Assembly (NCBI RefSeq): GCF_027924105.1
Contig: NZ_AP026972.1
Coordinates: 1,116,001 to 1,180,000 of the forward strand
Source of the DNA: Polynucleobacter sp. KF022
GTDB taxonomy: Bacteria > Pseudomonadota > Gammaproteobacteria > Burkholderiales > Burkholderiaceae
DNA: 64,000 bases
Direction of reading: 5' to 3'
The notes beneath the pieces are model-generated. The model was not told where the DNA came from. It ran no database searches and was given only the letters and a program-made list of their open reading frames with translations. Positions 62,485 to 64,000 of this stretch are shown here, one piece after another. How positions within the stretch are numbered: the stretch's first letter is position 1; each line of letters opens with the position of its first letter. Position numbers and translations under genes: made by a program.

Positions 62485-63927
62485 CTACAAAGCTGTTTTT
62501 TTCTTTGCTGCTTTCAATTTTCCAGATTTGACAGCTTTACAAAACTGCTCATAATCTTTCATATTCTGCTTTGCATATGACTTTGCGAATGCATATAAAG
62601 CCTCATTCAACCCATCAGATTGGCCGCAATATCCTGCGATCATGGCAGCATCACCGGAACGAGCATGACCTAATGCCAGGGCCCAGCCAAATAACTTTGC
62701 ATAGTCCGGAAATGTTTTTAAAGTCACTCCGCCAGTGCCGACTCCGATGCCACCCTTCATATCTCGCAATTGACGCAGATAGAAGCCCTGGCTTCTATTT
62801 ATATCGTACTGAACTGCCCCGTAGTTTAAAAAGATATCGGGCGCACCCTGCAAGAGTCTCTGGCCTGCGACTACCCGCCTCCCCATATCTCGATAAATTG
62901 ACTCCCCTAAATAGGGACTTAAGACGGATCGTTGAGCTTCCTTGTATTGAAGAAATAAAGGATCCTGCCCACTATCACCCTCAAAATATAAAACCATGCA
63001 ATTAGTTCCGACGCTACCAACCCCCACAACCTTTCGGGCAAAATCTTTTAAGGAATAGCGCTGAAATAGTATTTGCCTATCAGCCAGCAAAGTGCTGGCG
63101 TAATTCAATAATGCTTTATCAATCAATGGCAATAATGGGGTACCGTAGGCATCCTTTTTAAAATGCTCAATCAAAGGAGGTCTGTTGATAATTTTTCGAT
63201 TCTTACCCACCAAGGTCGTCAAGCTCTCCAGTACTTGAATATTGCCCTGCCCTTTAGTTTCCTTTAAATAAACATCCAATTTCCTCTGATGCTCTTTACT
63301 AAAGTGCTTGCGAATATCTTTTTCGCCGATAAACTCCTGCGCCAAATCTAAATAAGGCATTTTTGCGTATTGCTCAATACGCTTTTGATATTCAGATGTA
63401 ATCTGATAAACCAATTTTTTACCCAATGCTTTATCGCCACCCATGCTATCTGAGGCAATTAACGCACTAGCAACCAAACGCTTGATATCCCACTCCCAGC
63501 TTCCTGGCAAAGTCTCATCAAAATCATTAATACCAAATACTAAGCGGTGCTCAGCGGTACCAAATAATCCAAAATTGGATACGTGCATATCACCACAAAG
63601 CTGTACAGTGATATTGGTGGACGGCTGATTAGCAAGATCTTGCGCCATGATGGCAGCACCGCCACGATAAAAAGCAAAAGGCGATTGCAACATGCGTTCA
63701 TAACGAATCGGAATTAAAGATTCGATACGTTGTTTAGCTTGCGCCTCCAATATCTGTATAGGATCAATGCGATTTTTAGGGGGCGTATATACCCCTTGGT
63801 CTGCAATACTCACCACCTTGCGTAAATCCTTGCCATCTGCCATGCGCTTCTTGATACTTGGGCGTGGGTCCTTAAAGGTCTCTACTGATCTCAAAACAGC
63901 AAATTGTGGTTTCTTCTGGGAGGACAT
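62485..63927 (-). CDS. DUF2252 family protein
   Basis: 480 residues. CGDMHVSNFGLFGT and INDFDETLPGSWEWDIKRL are the DUF2252 hallmarks; the fold resembles protein-kinase-like phosphotransferases, where these would be the catalytic and metal-binding loops. No substrate is known. The C-terminus is Lys-rich (KSGKLKAAKKKTAL). It lies upstream of phoA on the same strand, but the Pho box between them suggests separate control. Confidence 0.85.
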   Translation of the reverse strand: MSSQKKPQFAVLRSVETFKDPRPSIKKRMADGKDLRKVVSIADQGVYTPPKNRIDPIQILEAQAKQRIESLIPIRYERMLQSPFAFYRGGAAIMAQDLANQPSTNITVQLCGDMHVSNFGLFGTAEHRLVFGINDFDETLPGSWEWDIKRLVASALIASDSMGGDKALGKKLVYQITSEYQKRIEQYAKMPYLDLAQEFIGEKDIRKHFSKEHQRKLDVYLKETKGQGNIQVLESLTTLVGKNRKIINRPPLIEHFKKDAYGTPLLPLIDKALLNYASTLLADRQILFQRYSLKDFARKVVGVGSVGTNCMVLYFEGDSGQDPLFLQYKEAQRSVLSPYLGESIYRDMGRRVVAGQRLLQGAPDIFLNYGAVQYDINRSQGFYLRQLRDMKGGIGVGTGGVTLKTFPDYAKLFGWALALGHARSGDAAMIAGYCGQSDGLNEALYAFAKSYAKQNMKDYEQFCKAVKSGKLKAAKKKTAL

Positions 63928-64000
63928 GGGTTACCTAGCTAATGAGTATACCCAACGATATTAACGCCTATATAAAAAATGGCCTCAAATTAAGGAAATA

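Overview
The window looks like chromosomal DNA of a free-living betaproteobacterium of the Burkholderiaceae, most like Polynucleobacter. I base this on moderate GC, dense coding, the betaproteobacterial gene order rimP-nusA-infB-rbfA-truB-typA, the yejABEF-fabI pair, DUF3422, a Bug-family receptor and small histone-like Lys/Ala/Pro proteins. I see no rRNA, tRNA, CRISPR array, phage or insertion sequence, and no gene-free stretch over 300 bases. The taxonomic call is by recognition only.

Layout. 1-11 kb: informational genes on the minus strand (tex fragment, typA, truB, rbfA, infB, nusA, rimP, rluB, scpB), with a structured, attenuator-like leader before rimP. 11-21 kb: a patatin-like lipoprotein, an NlpC/P60 protein that lacks its catalytic Cys, the yejABEF peptide importer, fabI and a chromate transporter. 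20.7-24.9 kb: a catabolic cassette (mesaconyl-CoA hydratase-like, MmgE/PrpD, CitE-like lyase, Bug receptor). 25-35 kb: envelope proteins, a coupled membrane protein/sialidase-like/GT39 trio, a flavocytochrome c sulfide dehydrogenase pair, DUF3422 and a membrane-anchored TAXI protein. 35-47.5 kb: pirin, a UxaA-type dehydratase, cbpA-cbpM, an Uup-type ABC-F protein, ompW behind two perfect FNR palindromes, hemN, a row of small genes (yaeQ, PIN, DUF1653, slyX) and a higBA toxin-antitoxin module with twin palindromic operators.

51.7-62.5 kb is the most coherent region and reads as a phosphate-starvation island. It encodes two polyphosphate kinases of the PPK2 family (one coupled to an H1-like protein), a lysophospholipid acyltransferase, a PlcP-type phospholipase C, an Agt-type lipid glycosyltransferase, diacylglycerol kinase, an OlsB-type ornithine acyltransferase, Ppx, alkaline phosphatase and MgtC. 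Five promoters here carry 7-bp CTGTCAT-like repeats at an 11-bp period, four of them 10 or 12 bp before a -10 hexamer. Together they suggest PhoB control of polyphosphate turnover, phosphate scavenging and replacement of phospholipids by glycolipids and ornithine lipids.

Start codons were moved from the longest reading frame where signal peptides, Shine-Dalgarno sites, overlaps or family alignments argued for it; each case is noted.
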